Source of the DNA: Actinomycetota bacterium
GTDB taxonomy: Bacteria > Actinomycetota > Acidimicrobiia > Acidimicrobiales > Ilumatobacteraceae
NCBI GenBank assembly: GCA_005788205.1
Contig: SXYT01000064.1
Span: forward strand, 1 to 32,343
DNA: 32,343 bases
Direction: 5' to 3'
The position numbers were made by a program, and so were the translations under genes. The number at the start of each line of letters is the position of its first letter. Positions within the stretch are counted from its first letter, which is position 1. The notes beneath the pieces are model-generated. The model made no database searches, was not told the DNA's origin, and worked only from the letters and a program-made list of their open reading frames with translations. Shown here one piece after another: positions 1 through 7,187 of this stretch.

Positions 1-461
1 AAGGTGCTCGGGAATCTCGGTCACTGCAAATACCTCAACTGGCGGACGAATACCGCGTCCCGGGTGGGTCGGGCCGCGCCTGCGACAGGGGCGTGAAGAT
101 CCTCCCGCGGACGTCCCCACGATAGACAACAACTCGTCTCGAGAAGCAATCAATCAGTGTGTGGTGGGTGCCACGCGCACTACTGCGGCACGACCGGTGG
201 ATGCCCGTTGCGATGGCAGCCGGACGTCCGTCGAGGTCGCATCGACCCGTGCCGACGGCAAAGACCCTCGTCCTCATCGTCAGCACAAGGGCACAACCGA
301 GGAGGCCCGAGACCGCTGTCCCGCTTGTGAACAAGCACCGAAGTGGCGTCTGTCGCTAGGGCGGAAATGGCCCCGAACGGGGGGTGCGTGGCTAGTGTTC
401 TTGGTGCTCGGGCTGCAGCCCAGGCGCATCCCACCCCAGCGCGGAGAAACAACGAGAGTCC
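1..461. other. non-coding upstream stretch, no gene recognised
   Basis: Short open frames occur on both strands, but none has a recognisable motif, a convincing ribosome-binding site or the codon pattern of the genes that follow. No tRNA or rRNA is visible. The only structure I can support lies in the last 100 bases, where two short palindromes and a possible -10 hexamer precede the first respiratory gene. The minus-strand frame at 35-334 begins with a weakly hydrophobic stretch but is otherwise arginine-rich and featureless, so it is not called. Confidence 0.5.
371..421 (+). promoter_or_regulatory. putative promoter/operator region of the b6c-nuo operon
   Basis: Two palindromes flank a possible -10 element. 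CCCCG-AA-CGGGG lies at 371-382, TAGTGT at 393-398, and the perfect 12-bp palindrome GGGCTGCAGCCC at 410-421. The first gene starts 40 bases later. No clear -35 hexamer is seen. The palindromes could be operators or a leader hairpin; this is inferred from position and symmetry only. Confidence 0.3.
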
Positions 462-941
462 ATGATCGCGATCGACATCCTCAGGTGGCCGGGCATGAAT
501 CAGGCGTTCATTGTCTCTTTCCTGGTGACGACCGCAATGGCTCTCGCTGTCATTCCCTACGGCAAGCGGCGCAAGCCCGGCCAGCCCACCACGTGGGGTG
601 AGGCCATGGTCGGGGCGGTCTATGCCTTCTTCGTCATGTTTCTCGCCTTCGGGGTGGTCCCCCACCAGTTCATCGACCATGCCGACAAGGAACTCGGCTG
701 GCGCAAGGACAAGCTGCTGAATGGCCCGTTCGACCTGCTCCAGGCCAAGGCCTACGGGGGCAACTTCCCCTTCACCCTGTCCTACGAGGCTGTCCGCGAC
801 ATCGTGGTCCTCGTCATCCACGGCATCTACATCGGTCTCATGGTTTACCTGTTCGTGTGGTGGCAGAAGCGCGGCGACAAGGCCGCCACGAAGGAACTCG
901 AGACATCGACATACGGCCGTCCGCTCGCGAGGAAGGCCTGA
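462..941 (+). CDS. small three-helix membrane protein of unknown function, first gene of the b6c operon
   Basis: The 159-residue product has three likely membrane helices at about 15-33, 48-66 and 113-134. Histidines 68, 73 and 120 lie in or near the helices, and a soluble loop of about 45 residues separates helices 2 and 3. I do not recognise the family. It lacks a CXXCH heme motif and cysteine clusters. It ends one base before the ferredoxin start and heads the gene set for a quinol:cytochrome c oxidoreductase, so an accessory or heme-carrying subunit of that complex is plausible but unproven. The ATG at 462 gives 159 residues. A second ATG at 495 (Met12) has a better Shine-Dalgarno (AGGTGG, 6 bases upstream) and would give 148 residues. 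Confidence 0.75.
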   Translation: MIAIDILRWPGMNQAFIVSFLVTTAMALAVIPYGKRRKPGQPTTWGEAMVGAVYAFFVMFLAFGVVPHQFIDHADKELGWRKDKLLNGPFDLLQAKAYGGNFPFTLSYEAVRDIVVLVIHGIYIGLMVYLFVWWQKRGDKAATKELETSTYGRPLARKA

Positions 942-942
942 C

Positions 943-1356
943 ATGGCGCGCACAGACGCAAATCCGCCCATGCCCGAGTGGTCGACCGAGTACCAGCTGG
1001 TCGAGGTCGACCACGAGTACCTGAGCAAGGCGGTCAAGCCGAAGCAGTTCATCCACATTGACCAGAGCGAGTGCATCATGTGCGAGGGCTGCGTGGACAT
1101 CTGCCCGTGGAAGTGCATCCACATGGTCACCCCTGATGCGATCGCAGAGGCAACCGGCACCGAGCAGCCGGGCATGGATCCGTCCGACAACGTGATCTTT
1201 CTCATCGACGACGACGTCTGCACGCGCTGCGCGCTCTGCGTCGACCGTTGCCCGACGGGGGTCATCATCCTCGGCAAGGCCGGTGCGCCGGCACCCGAGG
1301 GAGACTCCCACACCCGTACCAACAACCACGGCTACGCCTACGGCATGCGCCTCTGA
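943..1356 (+). CDS. 2[4Fe-4S] ferredoxin-like protein of the b6c operon
   Basis: This 137-residue soluble protein carries two complete 4Fe-4S motifs. The first is C44-x2-C47-x2-C50-x3-C54-P, with an extra Cys58; the second is C93-x2-C96-x2-C99-x3-C103-P. An insert of about 35 residues separates them, so the fold resembles the NuoI ferredoxin domain more than a short clostridial ferredoxin. There is no signal peptide or membrane helix, so it should sit in the cytoplasm or on the cytoplasmic face of the membrane complex. It lies between a small membrane protein and cytochrome b. Canonical bc1 and b6f gene sets contain no ferredoxin, so its position suggests a dedicated electron donor or acceptor for this complex. 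The GAGGTG ribosome-binding site of the next gene overlaps its stop codon. Confidence 0.9.
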   Translation: MARTDANPPMPEWSTEYQLVEVDHEYLSKAVKPKQFIHIDQSECIMCEGCVDICPWKCIHMVTPDAIAEATGTEQPGMDPSDNVIFLIDDDVCTRCALCVDRCPTGVIILGKAGAPAPEGDSHTRTNNHGYAYGMRL

Positions 1357-1367
1357 GGTGAAACACA

Positions 1368-2150
1368 ATGGCAAAAGTTCTCGATAACCCCCGCCCCACC
1401 GCAAAGGAGCGCCTCGCCAAGATCGGCGAGCAGATGCAGGGCAGCCAGGCGTGGAACTCGATCTTCCGGCCGGGCTCGATCTTCCGCAAGGGCTACACCG
1501 ACAGCCCCCGCAACAGGTCGTACGTGATCATGAACTCGGTGCTGTACCACCTGCACCCGGTGAAGGTGAAGCGACACGCCGTGAAGGTGTCCTACACGCT
1601 CTGTCTCGGCGGGCTCTCGTTCTTCCTGTTCATCCTGCTCACCGTGACGGGCATCTTCCTCATGTTCTTCTATCGACCCACCGGGGCGAACGCGTGGGAG
1701 GACATCCAGATGCTGCAGACCTCGGTGACGTTCGGTCTGCTCGTGCGAAACATGCACCGATGGGGTGCGCACTTGATGGTGCTCTCCGTGTTCCTGCACA
1801 TGGCGCGCGTCTTCTACCACGGTGCGTACAAGCCGCCGCGCGAGTTCAACTGGGTGATCGGCGTCATCCTCCTCACCCTCACGCTGCTGCTCTCGTTCAC
1901 CGGTTACCTGCTGCCGTGGGACCAGCTGGCCCTGTGGGCGGTCACCGTGGGAACGAACATGATGGGCTACTCGCCGTTGGTCGGGAACCAGGTCCGCTTC
2001 GTGCTTCTCGGTGGCGTGGAGATCGGGTCGGAGACGTTGCTGCGCTGGTACGTGCTGCACGTCATCATGTTCCCGTTCATCATCATCATCTTCATGGCCA
2101 TTCACTTCTGGCGCGTCCGCAAGGACGGCGGAATCTCCGGACCCCTGTGA
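1368..2150 (+). CDS. qcrB: cytochrome b6-type subunit of menaquinol:cytochrome c oxidoreductase
   Basis: This 260-residue protein is the N-terminal half of a split cytochrome b, with four membrane helices and a soluble N-terminal extension of about 65 residues. The heme b ligand pairs are His130/His144 (14 apart) and His231/His246 (15 apart). The 15-residue spacing is that of b6 proteins. The protein ends in ISGPL, as plant and cyanobacterial b6 does. Cys79, in CLGG, lies at the same distance from the conserved YRPT element as Cys35 of b6, the residue that covalently holds heme ci (also called cn). It should bind two b hemes and probably heme ci, and form the quinol sites with subunit IV. GAGGTG lies 7 bases before the ATG. 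Typical actinobacterial QcrB is a single fused protein, so the split form is notable here. Confidence 0.93.
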   Translation: MAKVLDNPRPTAKERLAKIGEQMQGSQAWNSIFRPGSIFRKGYTDSPRNRSYVIMNSVLYHLHPVKVKRHAVKVSYTLCLGGLSFFLFILLTVTGIFLMFFYRPTGANAWEDIQMLQTSVTFGLLVRNMHRWGAHLMVLSVFLHMARVFYHGAYKPPREFNWVIGVILLTLTLLLSFTGYLLPWDQLALWAVTVGTNMMGYSPLVGNQVRFVLLGGVEIGSETLLRWYVLHVIMFPFIIIIFMAIHFWRVRKDGGISGPL

Positions 2151-2165
2151 TCAAGGAGACCACAC

Positions 2166-2864
2166 ATGACTGAAATCCCCGAACACCTCCTCAAGCGGGC
2201 CCAGGCCGCGCGCGACAAAGCCGCCGGTGGAGACGCCGGTGGCGCCGCCGGCGGAGACCGGATTCCCGGCGACCTTCTCGACCGCACCAAGGCCGCATCT
2301 GACGGTGCGGCAGCCGTTGTCGCGACCGCGCCAGTCGGTGGCGGCGTCCCGGTGGGTGCCGGTCCCGGTGGCCACACCCAGCGCCTCCTCACGGTCGTCA
2401 AGTCGGGTTCCATCCAGGAAGCCAAGGCAGCCCCCGTCGACAAGGTGCACACCTGGCCGCACCTCCTGGCGGTCGAGTTCGTGGCCGCACTCGCGTGCAC
2501 CGCGTTCCTGTTCGTCTTCTCGTGGGTGGTGAACGCGCCGCTCCTCCAGGCAGCCGACTTCAACAAGACCCCGAACCCCTCGAAGGCCCCGTGGTACTTC
2601 CTCGGTCTGCAGGAACTGCTGACGATGTTCCACCCGATGATCGCAGGAGTGACCCTCCCCGGCATGGGTCTCGTTGCCCTGATCCTCGCCCCGTACCTGG
2701 ACCGCAATGCCTCGAACAAGCCCGAGGACCGCAAGTTCATGACATCGATGATGACGATGTTCCTGATGTTCTGGGCGGTGCTCACCATCATCGGCTCGTT
2801 CTTCCGCGGGCCGGGCTTCAACTTCACGTTCCCGTGGCGTGACGGCATCTTCTTCGAGCTCTAA
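2166..2864 (+). CDS. cytochrome b subunit IV-like protein (C-terminal half of split cytochrome b)
   Basis: This 232-residue protein has three membrane helices at about 100-120, 155-176 and 194-211. It completes the cytochrome b core with the preceding subunit. The quinol-oxidation-site motif that reads PEWY in most bc complexes is APWY here (141-144), inside a NPSKAPWYFLGLQEL context that I recall from menaquinol b6c complexes of Gram-positive bacteria. Residues 1-90 precede the conserved core. They hold two similar short segments, IPEHLLKRAQAARDKAA (4-20) and IPGDLLDRTKAASDGAA (33-49), followed by a Gly/Ala/Pro/Val-rich linker. A strong AAGGAG lies 7 bases before the ATG. It follows cytochrome b6 by 15 bases and should be co-translated. 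Confidence 0.92.
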   Translation: MTEIPEHLLKRAQAARDKAAGGDAGGAAGGDRIPGDLLDRTKAASDGAAAVVATAPVGGGVPVGAGPGGHTQRLLTVVKSGSIQEAKAAPVDKVHTWPHLLAVEFVAALACTAFLFVFSWVVNAPLLQAADFNKTPNPSKAPWYFLGLQELLTMFHPMIAGVTLPGMGLVALILAPYLDRNASNKPEDRKFMTSMMTMFLMFWAVLTIIGSFFRGPGFNFTFPWRDGIFFEL

Positions 2865-2903
2865 GACCCACCCAACGCAACCGAGACCAAGGAACCAACA
2901 CCC

Positions 2904-3752
2904 ATGAGTACCGCAGTAATCATCGCCATCGTCGCGATCGCAGCCGCCGTGCTGGGCGCCGTCGTCGTGGTGACGACGGCACGCCAGACCGACGTGCGCG
3001 GCGCCGGTGCGCTGTCGCGCGAGACTCGCAAGCGTGACCGCAAGGCGACGATCACGGATGGTGCCGTCACCGGCCGCGAGGTCGAGGCTGCCGCGAAGTC
3101 GACGGCCGTCATGGTCGCCGCACCAGCCGAGGTCGCACCGTTCGTGGCACCCGATGCCGAGGCAATCGGTGTCTCGCGGCGCATGTTCTTCAACCGTGCC
3201 GCCGTCGGGATGATGAGCGCGAGCCTCGGTGCCTTCGGTGCCGCCGTCATCGCGTTCCTCTGGAAGGGCGCCGAGGGCGGGTTCGGTTCCAAGATCGCAG
3301 CAGGCCGCGTGAGCGACATCCTCTCGACCATCCGTGCGAACGACGGGTTCCTCTACCTCGCCGAGGCGCGAGCGTGGGTCACCGAGTACCCCGAGAGCGC
3401 ACTCACGAAGGCGAAGGCCGTCTACGGCAACCAGTCCCAGGTGCTCTCCGGCATGGAAGCCGGTGTCGTCGCGCTGTACCAGAAGTGCCCGCACCTCGGG
3501 TGCCGCGTGCCGGAGTGCAAGAGCTCACAGTGGTTCGAGTGCCAGTGCCATGGCTCGCAGTACAACCGTGTCGGCGAGAAGAAGGGTGGTCCCGCGCCGC
3601 GCGGCATGGACCGCTTCGCCGTGTCGGTCACGAACGGCGTCCTCACGATCGACACCGGTTCGGTGTTCGCAGGGCCGCCGGCCGGCGTGAACACGACCGG
3701 CCAGGAGGCAGAGGGCCCGCACTGCGTGGGTGCCGGCGAGGGCGGTCACTGA
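2904..3752 (+). CDS. qcrA: Rieske [2Fe-2S] subunit of the b6c complex
   Basis: The 282-residue product has a hydrophobic helix at 4-24 and a polar Ala-rich segment. A Tat-like motif SRRMFFNRA (91-99) then leads into a second helix at about 101-120. The Rieske domain follows, with box 1 C195-P-H197-L-G-C200 and box 2 C213-Q-C215-H216-G. By family analogy Cys195, His197, Cys213 and His216 hold the cluster, and Cys200 and Cys215 form the disulfide. Extra Cys205 lies between the boxes. The domain takes electrons from quinol outside the membrane and passes them to cytochrome c. AAGGAA lies about 9 bases before the start. An N-terminal helix ahead of an internal Tat-like motif differs from the single-anchor Rieske proteins of proteobacteria. 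Confidence 0.93.
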   Translation: MSTAVIIAIVAIAAAVLGAVVVVTTARQTDVRGAGALSRETRKRDRKATITDGAVTGREVEAAAKSTAVMVAAPAEVAPFVAPDAEAIGVSRRMFFNRAAVGMMSASLGAFGAAVIAFLWKGAEGGFGSKIAAGRVSDILSTIRANDGFLYLAEARAWVTEYPESALTKAKAVYGNQSQVLSGMEAGVVALYQKCPHLGCRVPECKSSQWFECQCHGSQYNRVGEKKGGPAPRGMDRFAVSVTNGVLTIDTGSVFAGPPAGVNTTGQEAEGPHCVGAGEGGH

Positions 3753-3753
3753 G

Positions 3754-4818
3754 ATGGTCGCATCGACAAGCGCCTCCATCGCGTGGCTCATCCTCCTCGC
3801 GTCCCTCCTGGGTTGGATCATCTACGGAATCGCCAACGTCCGCGGCGGGCGCAAGGAGGTCGGCTCCGAGCAGAGCCTCGCCGCCAACCGCAAGCCCTAT
3901 TACGACGACGAGGAACTCGAGGGCAAGCGACTCGAGCGCACCCAGCTCCTCGGTCTCGTGTTCCTCGGCATCGTCACTGTCGCACTGCCGCTGTACTGGG
4001 TCATGGAGCCGAGCCGCCAGGAAGAGGCGGTGTTCGGCTTCGACAAGCGTTTCGTCAGCTGGGGCAGCAAGTTGTTCGCGGCGACTGCGGACGGTGGCTA
4101 CAACTGCGCCGGTTGCCACGGCGGCATGAAGGCCACCGGCGGCGTCGCCCCGTACGCGATCACCGACCCGAAGACGAGCGAGGTGAAGGCGGTCTCGTGG
4201 AAGGCCCCCGCACTCAACACCGTGATGTACCGGTACAGCGCCGAAGAGGTGCGCTTCATCCTGAACTACGGCCGCCCGTTCTCGCCGATGTCGGCGTGGG
4301 GAACGATCGGCGGCGGCCCGCTGACCGACCAGGCTGTCACCACGCTCATCAACTACGTCGAGTCGATCCAGGTCCCGCAGGACAACTGCACGGACACACG
4401 CGGTGAGTTCAACCCCACCTGCGACACCGGCAAGCTCCCGAAGGACAAGAACGACGAGATCAAGGCAGAGGCCAAGCGCCTCGTCGACAACGGCACTTAC
4501 TCCAGCATGGGTGAGGCCTACTTCAACCTCGACCTCGGCGGCGGCGCGTACTCCTGCGCGCGGTGCCACACGAAGGGCTGGTCCTACGGCGACCCGCAGG
4601 TCACCGGTGGCGGGGCCTTCGGTCCCAACCTGACGGCGGGCTCCCCCGTGCGCCAGTTCCCGAGCGCTGACGACATGGTGGCGTTCCTGAAGGCCGGCTC
4701 GCAGATGGGCCAGCGCTACGGCGAGCAGGGCCAGGGCAGCGGCCGCATGCCCGGCTTCGGCCAGATTTACACGGACGAACAGATCCGCCAGATCGTCGAG
4801 TACGCGAGGAGTCTCTGA
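3754..4818 (+). CDS. membrane-anchored diheme cytochrome c subunit
   Basis: This 354-residue protein begins with two membrane helices (about 8-28 and 64-83). Two cytochrome c domains follow, with heme sites CAGCH (118-122) and CARCH (268-272). Met179 and Met332 (in MPGFG) are likely axial ligands. It should take electrons from the Rieske centre and pass them to a terminal oxidase or soluble cytochrome c. The start is chosen at 3754, one base after the Rieske stop; an in-frame ATG at 3730 would lie inside the Rieske gene. Canonical actinobacterial QcrC is also diheme but has its anchor at the C-terminus, so this architecture differs. Its stop overlaps the next start (ATGA). Confidence 0.9.
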   Translation: MVASTSASIAWLILLASLLGWIIYGIANVRGGRKEVGSEQSLAANRKPYYDDEELEGKRLERTQLLGLVFLGIVTVALPLYWVMEPSRQEEAVFGFDKRFVSWGSKLFAATADGGYNCAGCHGGMKATGGVAPYAITDPKTSEVKAVSWKAPALNTVMYRYSAEEVRFILNYGRPFSPMSAWGTIGGGPLTDQAVTTLINYVESIQVPQDNCTDTRGEFNPTCDTGKLPKDKNDEIKAEAKRLVDNGTYSSMGEAYFNLDLGGGAYSCARCHTKGWSYGDPQVTGGGAFGPNLTAGSPVRQFPSADDMVAFLKAGSQMGQRYGEQGQGSGRMPGFGQIYTDEQIRQIVEYARSL

Positions 4819-5624
4819 TGCTGTCCACTCTCCTCGCGATCGGATGGGAGCCCGAGATCCGTGGCTACATCGTTGTTCTCATCATGGTCGGCACGCTGAT
4901 CGGCGGCACCTATCTCATTCTCGGCACCAACCTCGGTGCGCGCCTCGGTTTCCTCGTGGCCGCATGTGGTCTCGCCGGCTGGATGATGTCCATGGCGATC
5001 ATCTGGGTCATCTACGGAATCGGGCTCCAGGGCCCGTTCCCGTCGTGGAAGCCCTCCGAGCCGGTTGCGCTCGTGCGTGATGCCGCCCAGCTCGACCTCA
5101 CCGAGATCGTGGAGGCATCGCCCGGGGTCAAGGACAAATCGCGCGTCGACTCCGCAGCTGCCGTCCAGACGCAGCTCGAGGCCGAGGGCTGGACACGCCT
5201 GGACGACTCGGACCCGCAGCGCGGCCAGGCAGTGGCCTCTGCAGACGAGATCATCCAGGTGGGGACCGAGGAGTTCAAGAGCGGCGAATACGTGCCCGTC
5301 GCGGTCTACGACAAAGGCGGGGAGAGGTGGCCGAAACTCGGTGACTCCATCGACTTCGTCGCGTTCAAGCACGAACCGCGCTACGCAATCGTCGAGGTGG
5401 CGGCCCTGCTGCCCCAGCGCTCGGAGCCGGGCCGTGCGCCCGCCCGTGCCGTCATCGATGACAGCCAGCCGCACCGCTACGTGGTGATGGTCCGTGATCT
5501 CGGTGCGCGCCGCCGCCCCGCGGCGTTAATCGGCATCGGCTCCGGGCTCATCTTCTTCCTCCTCGCATGGATGCTCCACCGTCGTGAGGCATACCTGCGA
5601 GAGAACCTCGCCCTGAAGGCGTAG
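4818..5624 (+). CDS. three-helix membrane protein of unknown function, last gene of the b6c block
   Basis: This 268-residue protein has two helices near the N-terminus (about 16-36 and 42-68), a soluble domain of about 160 residues rich in charged residues, and a C-terminal helix (about 235-253) followed by a basic and polar tail. I recognise no heme, iron-sulfur or nucleotide motif and cannot name the family. The ATG overlaps the cytochrome c stop (ATGA) and nuoA begins 8 bases after its end. It is therefore translationally tied to both complexes and could be an assembly factor or an extra subunit. That role is inferred from context only. Confidence 0.75.
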   Translation: MLSTLLAIGWEPEIRGYIVVLIMVGTLIGGTYLILGTNLGARLGFLVAACGLAGWMMSMAIIWVIYGIGLQGPFPSWKPSEPVALVRDAAQLDLTEIVEASPGVKDKSRVDSAAAVQTQLEAEGWTRLDDSDPQRGQAVASADEIIQVGTEEFKSGEYVPVAVYDKGGERWPKLGDSIDFVAFKHEPRYAIVEVAALLPQRSEPGRAPARAVIDDSQPHRYVVMVRDLGARRRPAALIGIGSGLIFFLLAWMLHRREAYLRENLALKA

Positions 5625-5632
5625 TCCGCGCG

Positions 5633-6106
5633 ATGGGCCAGTACCTCCCGATCATCGCACTGGTGGTGGTGGCTGTTCTTTTCGGTGTGCTCAGTTTCGT
5701 TGCGTCGGGCCTGCTCGCCCCGTACAGGCCGAACAGCGCGAAGGAGGCACCGTACGAATGCGGCATCGTGCCGTCCCGTGACAACCCCGAGCGATTCCCG
5801 GTCAGTTTCTACGTGATTGCGATGCTCTTCATCATGTTCGACATCGAGATCATCTTCGTCTACCCGTACGCGGTGTCGCGCGACGTGCTGGGCACGTACG
5901 GCTTCGCAGAGATGGCGGCGTTCAGCGCGGTCTTCTTCGTCGCATTCGTCTACATCGTCGCCAGGGGAGCTCTCGAGTGGGGGCCGCTGAGGCGTGCCGA
6001 CTCCGAGACGCCCGCGAACGACAGCCTGGTGGCGTCGACACAGGCACATGGCTCGTTCCGTGTGGTCGGTCTCGAGGGTCGCGAGAGGAACGGGGAGGCA
6101 GCCTGA
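5633..6106 (+). CDS. nuoA: NADH-quinone oxidoreductase subunit A
   Basis: This 157-residue protein has the three-helix NuoA fold. The helix 1-2 loop contains YECG, whose cysteine corresponds to the mobile ND3-loop cysteine, and helix 2 carries the conserved FDIEIIFVYPYA segment. A hydrophilic tail of about 35 residues extends beyond the usual length of around 120. NuoA helps build the quinone cavity and the first part of the proton path. It opens the 14-gene complex I block 8 bases after the b6c genes, with no room for a separate promoter. Its stop overlaps the nuoB ATG. Confidence 0.95.
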   Translation: MGQYLPIIALVVVAVLFGVLSFVASGLLAPYRPNSAKEAPYECGIVPSRDNPERFPVSFYVIAMLFIMFDIEIIFVYPYAVSRDVLGTYGFAEMAAFSAVFFVAFVYIVARGALEWGPLRRADSETPANDSLVASTQAHGSFRVVGLEGRERNGEAA

Positions 6107-6690
6107 TGGGTGTCGTGCGCAACGTTCTCGACGAGGGGCTCGCGGGTCTCGACCACAATTTCGTGACCGCCCGCCTCGAGGACCTCGTGAAATGGTCGCG
6201 GTCCCGCAGCAGCTGGGGTGCGTCTTTCGGGCTCGCGTGCTGTGCGATCGAGATGATGGGGTCCGGTGCGTCGCACTACGACCTGTCGCGCTTCGGCATG
6301 GAGGTCTTCCGTGCCTCCCCGCGCCAGGCGGACATCATGATCGTTGCCGGGCGGGTCAGCCAGAAGATGGCCCCCGTCCTGCGCCAGGTGTACGACCAGA
6401 TGATGGAGCCCAAGTGGGTCATCAGCATGGGTGTCTGCGCTTCCACCGGCGGGATGTTCAACAACTACGCGATCGTGCAGGGGGTTGACCAGATCGTGCC
6501 CGTCGACGTGTATGCGCCGGGATGCCCGCCCACTCCCGAGACGCTCATCCATGCAATCGAGACGCTCCACCAGTTGATCGAGGACGGCGAGATCATGCGG
6601 CGCCGTGACGCGAACAACGGGGGTGCCGCCGTCGAGATCCACGAGATTCCCGCGGGTGCCACGACCTCGGTCTCCATCGGGATCAGGTGA
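6106..6690 (+). CDS. nuoB: NADH-quinone oxidoreductase subunit B (N2 cluster)
   Basis: The 194-residue peripheral subunit carries the four ligands of terminal cluster N2: the Cys45-Cys46 pair in GLACCAIE, Cys111 in SMGVCAS and Cys140 in PGCPPTPE. N2 passes electrons to quinone at the interface with NuoD. The ATG at 6106 overlaps the nuoA stop (ATGA) and matches the usual NuoB N-terminus, so the longer upstream frame is not used. The C-terminal 30 residues after RRRDAN are variable in the family. Confidence 0.96.
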   Translation: MGVVRNVLDEGLAGLDHNFVTARLEDLVKWSRSRSSWGASFGLACCAIEMMGSGASHYDLSRFGMEVFRASPRQADIMIVAGRVSQKMAPVLRQVYDQMMEPKWVISMGVCASTGGMFNNYAIVQGVDQIVPVDVYAPGCPPTPETLIHAIETLHQLIEDGEIMRRRDANNGGAAVEIHEIPAGATTSVSIGIR

Positions 6691-7187
6691 CCATGGAGGA
6701 GACCGCGACGGAGGCGCAGGAGCAGATGCACGGGTGCCCCGTCATCATGTCGCGCGGCCAGAAGGTCCTTCTTGTCGACCGCAAGGACTACCTGAACGTC
6801 ATGAAGGCGCTCGTTGCCGACACCTTCGACATGCTCGTCGACCTCACCGGTGTCGACTATCTCGCCATGCCGGGCCGCAAGCCGGGCGCCGGGGTCACCG
6901 CCGAGCGCTTCGAGGTGGTCGTGAACCTGCTGTCGATCCAGCGCCGCGAGCGTCTGCGGGTGCGCGTGCAGGTTCCGGAGCTTGATCCTGCCATTGCCTC
7001 GCTGTTCGACGTGCACCCCGGCGCAGAGGCACACGAGCGCGAGACCTTCGACAGGGTCGGCAGCGTCGTCGATGGGCATCCCGATCTCACCCGCATCCTC
7101 ATGCCCGAGGACTGGCAGGGTCACCCGTTGCGCAAGGACTACGACCCTGGCCGCATCCCCGTGCAGTTCAAGGGGGCGAACGCATGA
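6687..7187 (+). CDS. nuoC: NADH-quinone oxidoreductase subunit C (divergent)
   Basis: This is the 30-kDa-type subunit of the connecting module, 166 residues long. The signature region reads ERETFDRVGSVVDGHPDL and then RILMPEDWQGHPLRKDY. The second part is canonical. The first lacks the usual NW before ER(E) and the (L/M)FGI that normally follows, which the second nuoC copy in this window keeps. Either GTG at 6687 (GTGA overlap with the nuoB stop) or ATG at 6693 could be the start. Its stop overlaps the nuoD ATG. Identity as NuoC is secure from position and the C-terminal motif. Confidence 0.92.
   Translation: MTMEETATEAQEQMHGCPVIMSRGQKVLLVDRKDYLNVMKALVADTFDMLVDLTGVDYLAMPGRKPGAGVTAERFEVVVNLLSIQRRERLRVRVQVPELDPAIASLFDVHPGAEAHERETFDRVGSVVDGHPDLTRILMPEDWQGHPLRKDYDPGRIPVQFKGANA

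Noticed and set aside
35..334. A 99-codon minus-strand frame with a faintly signal-peptide-like start
   Set aside because: There is no ribosome-binding site, and the rest is arginine-rich without a domain. It cannot be told from chance.
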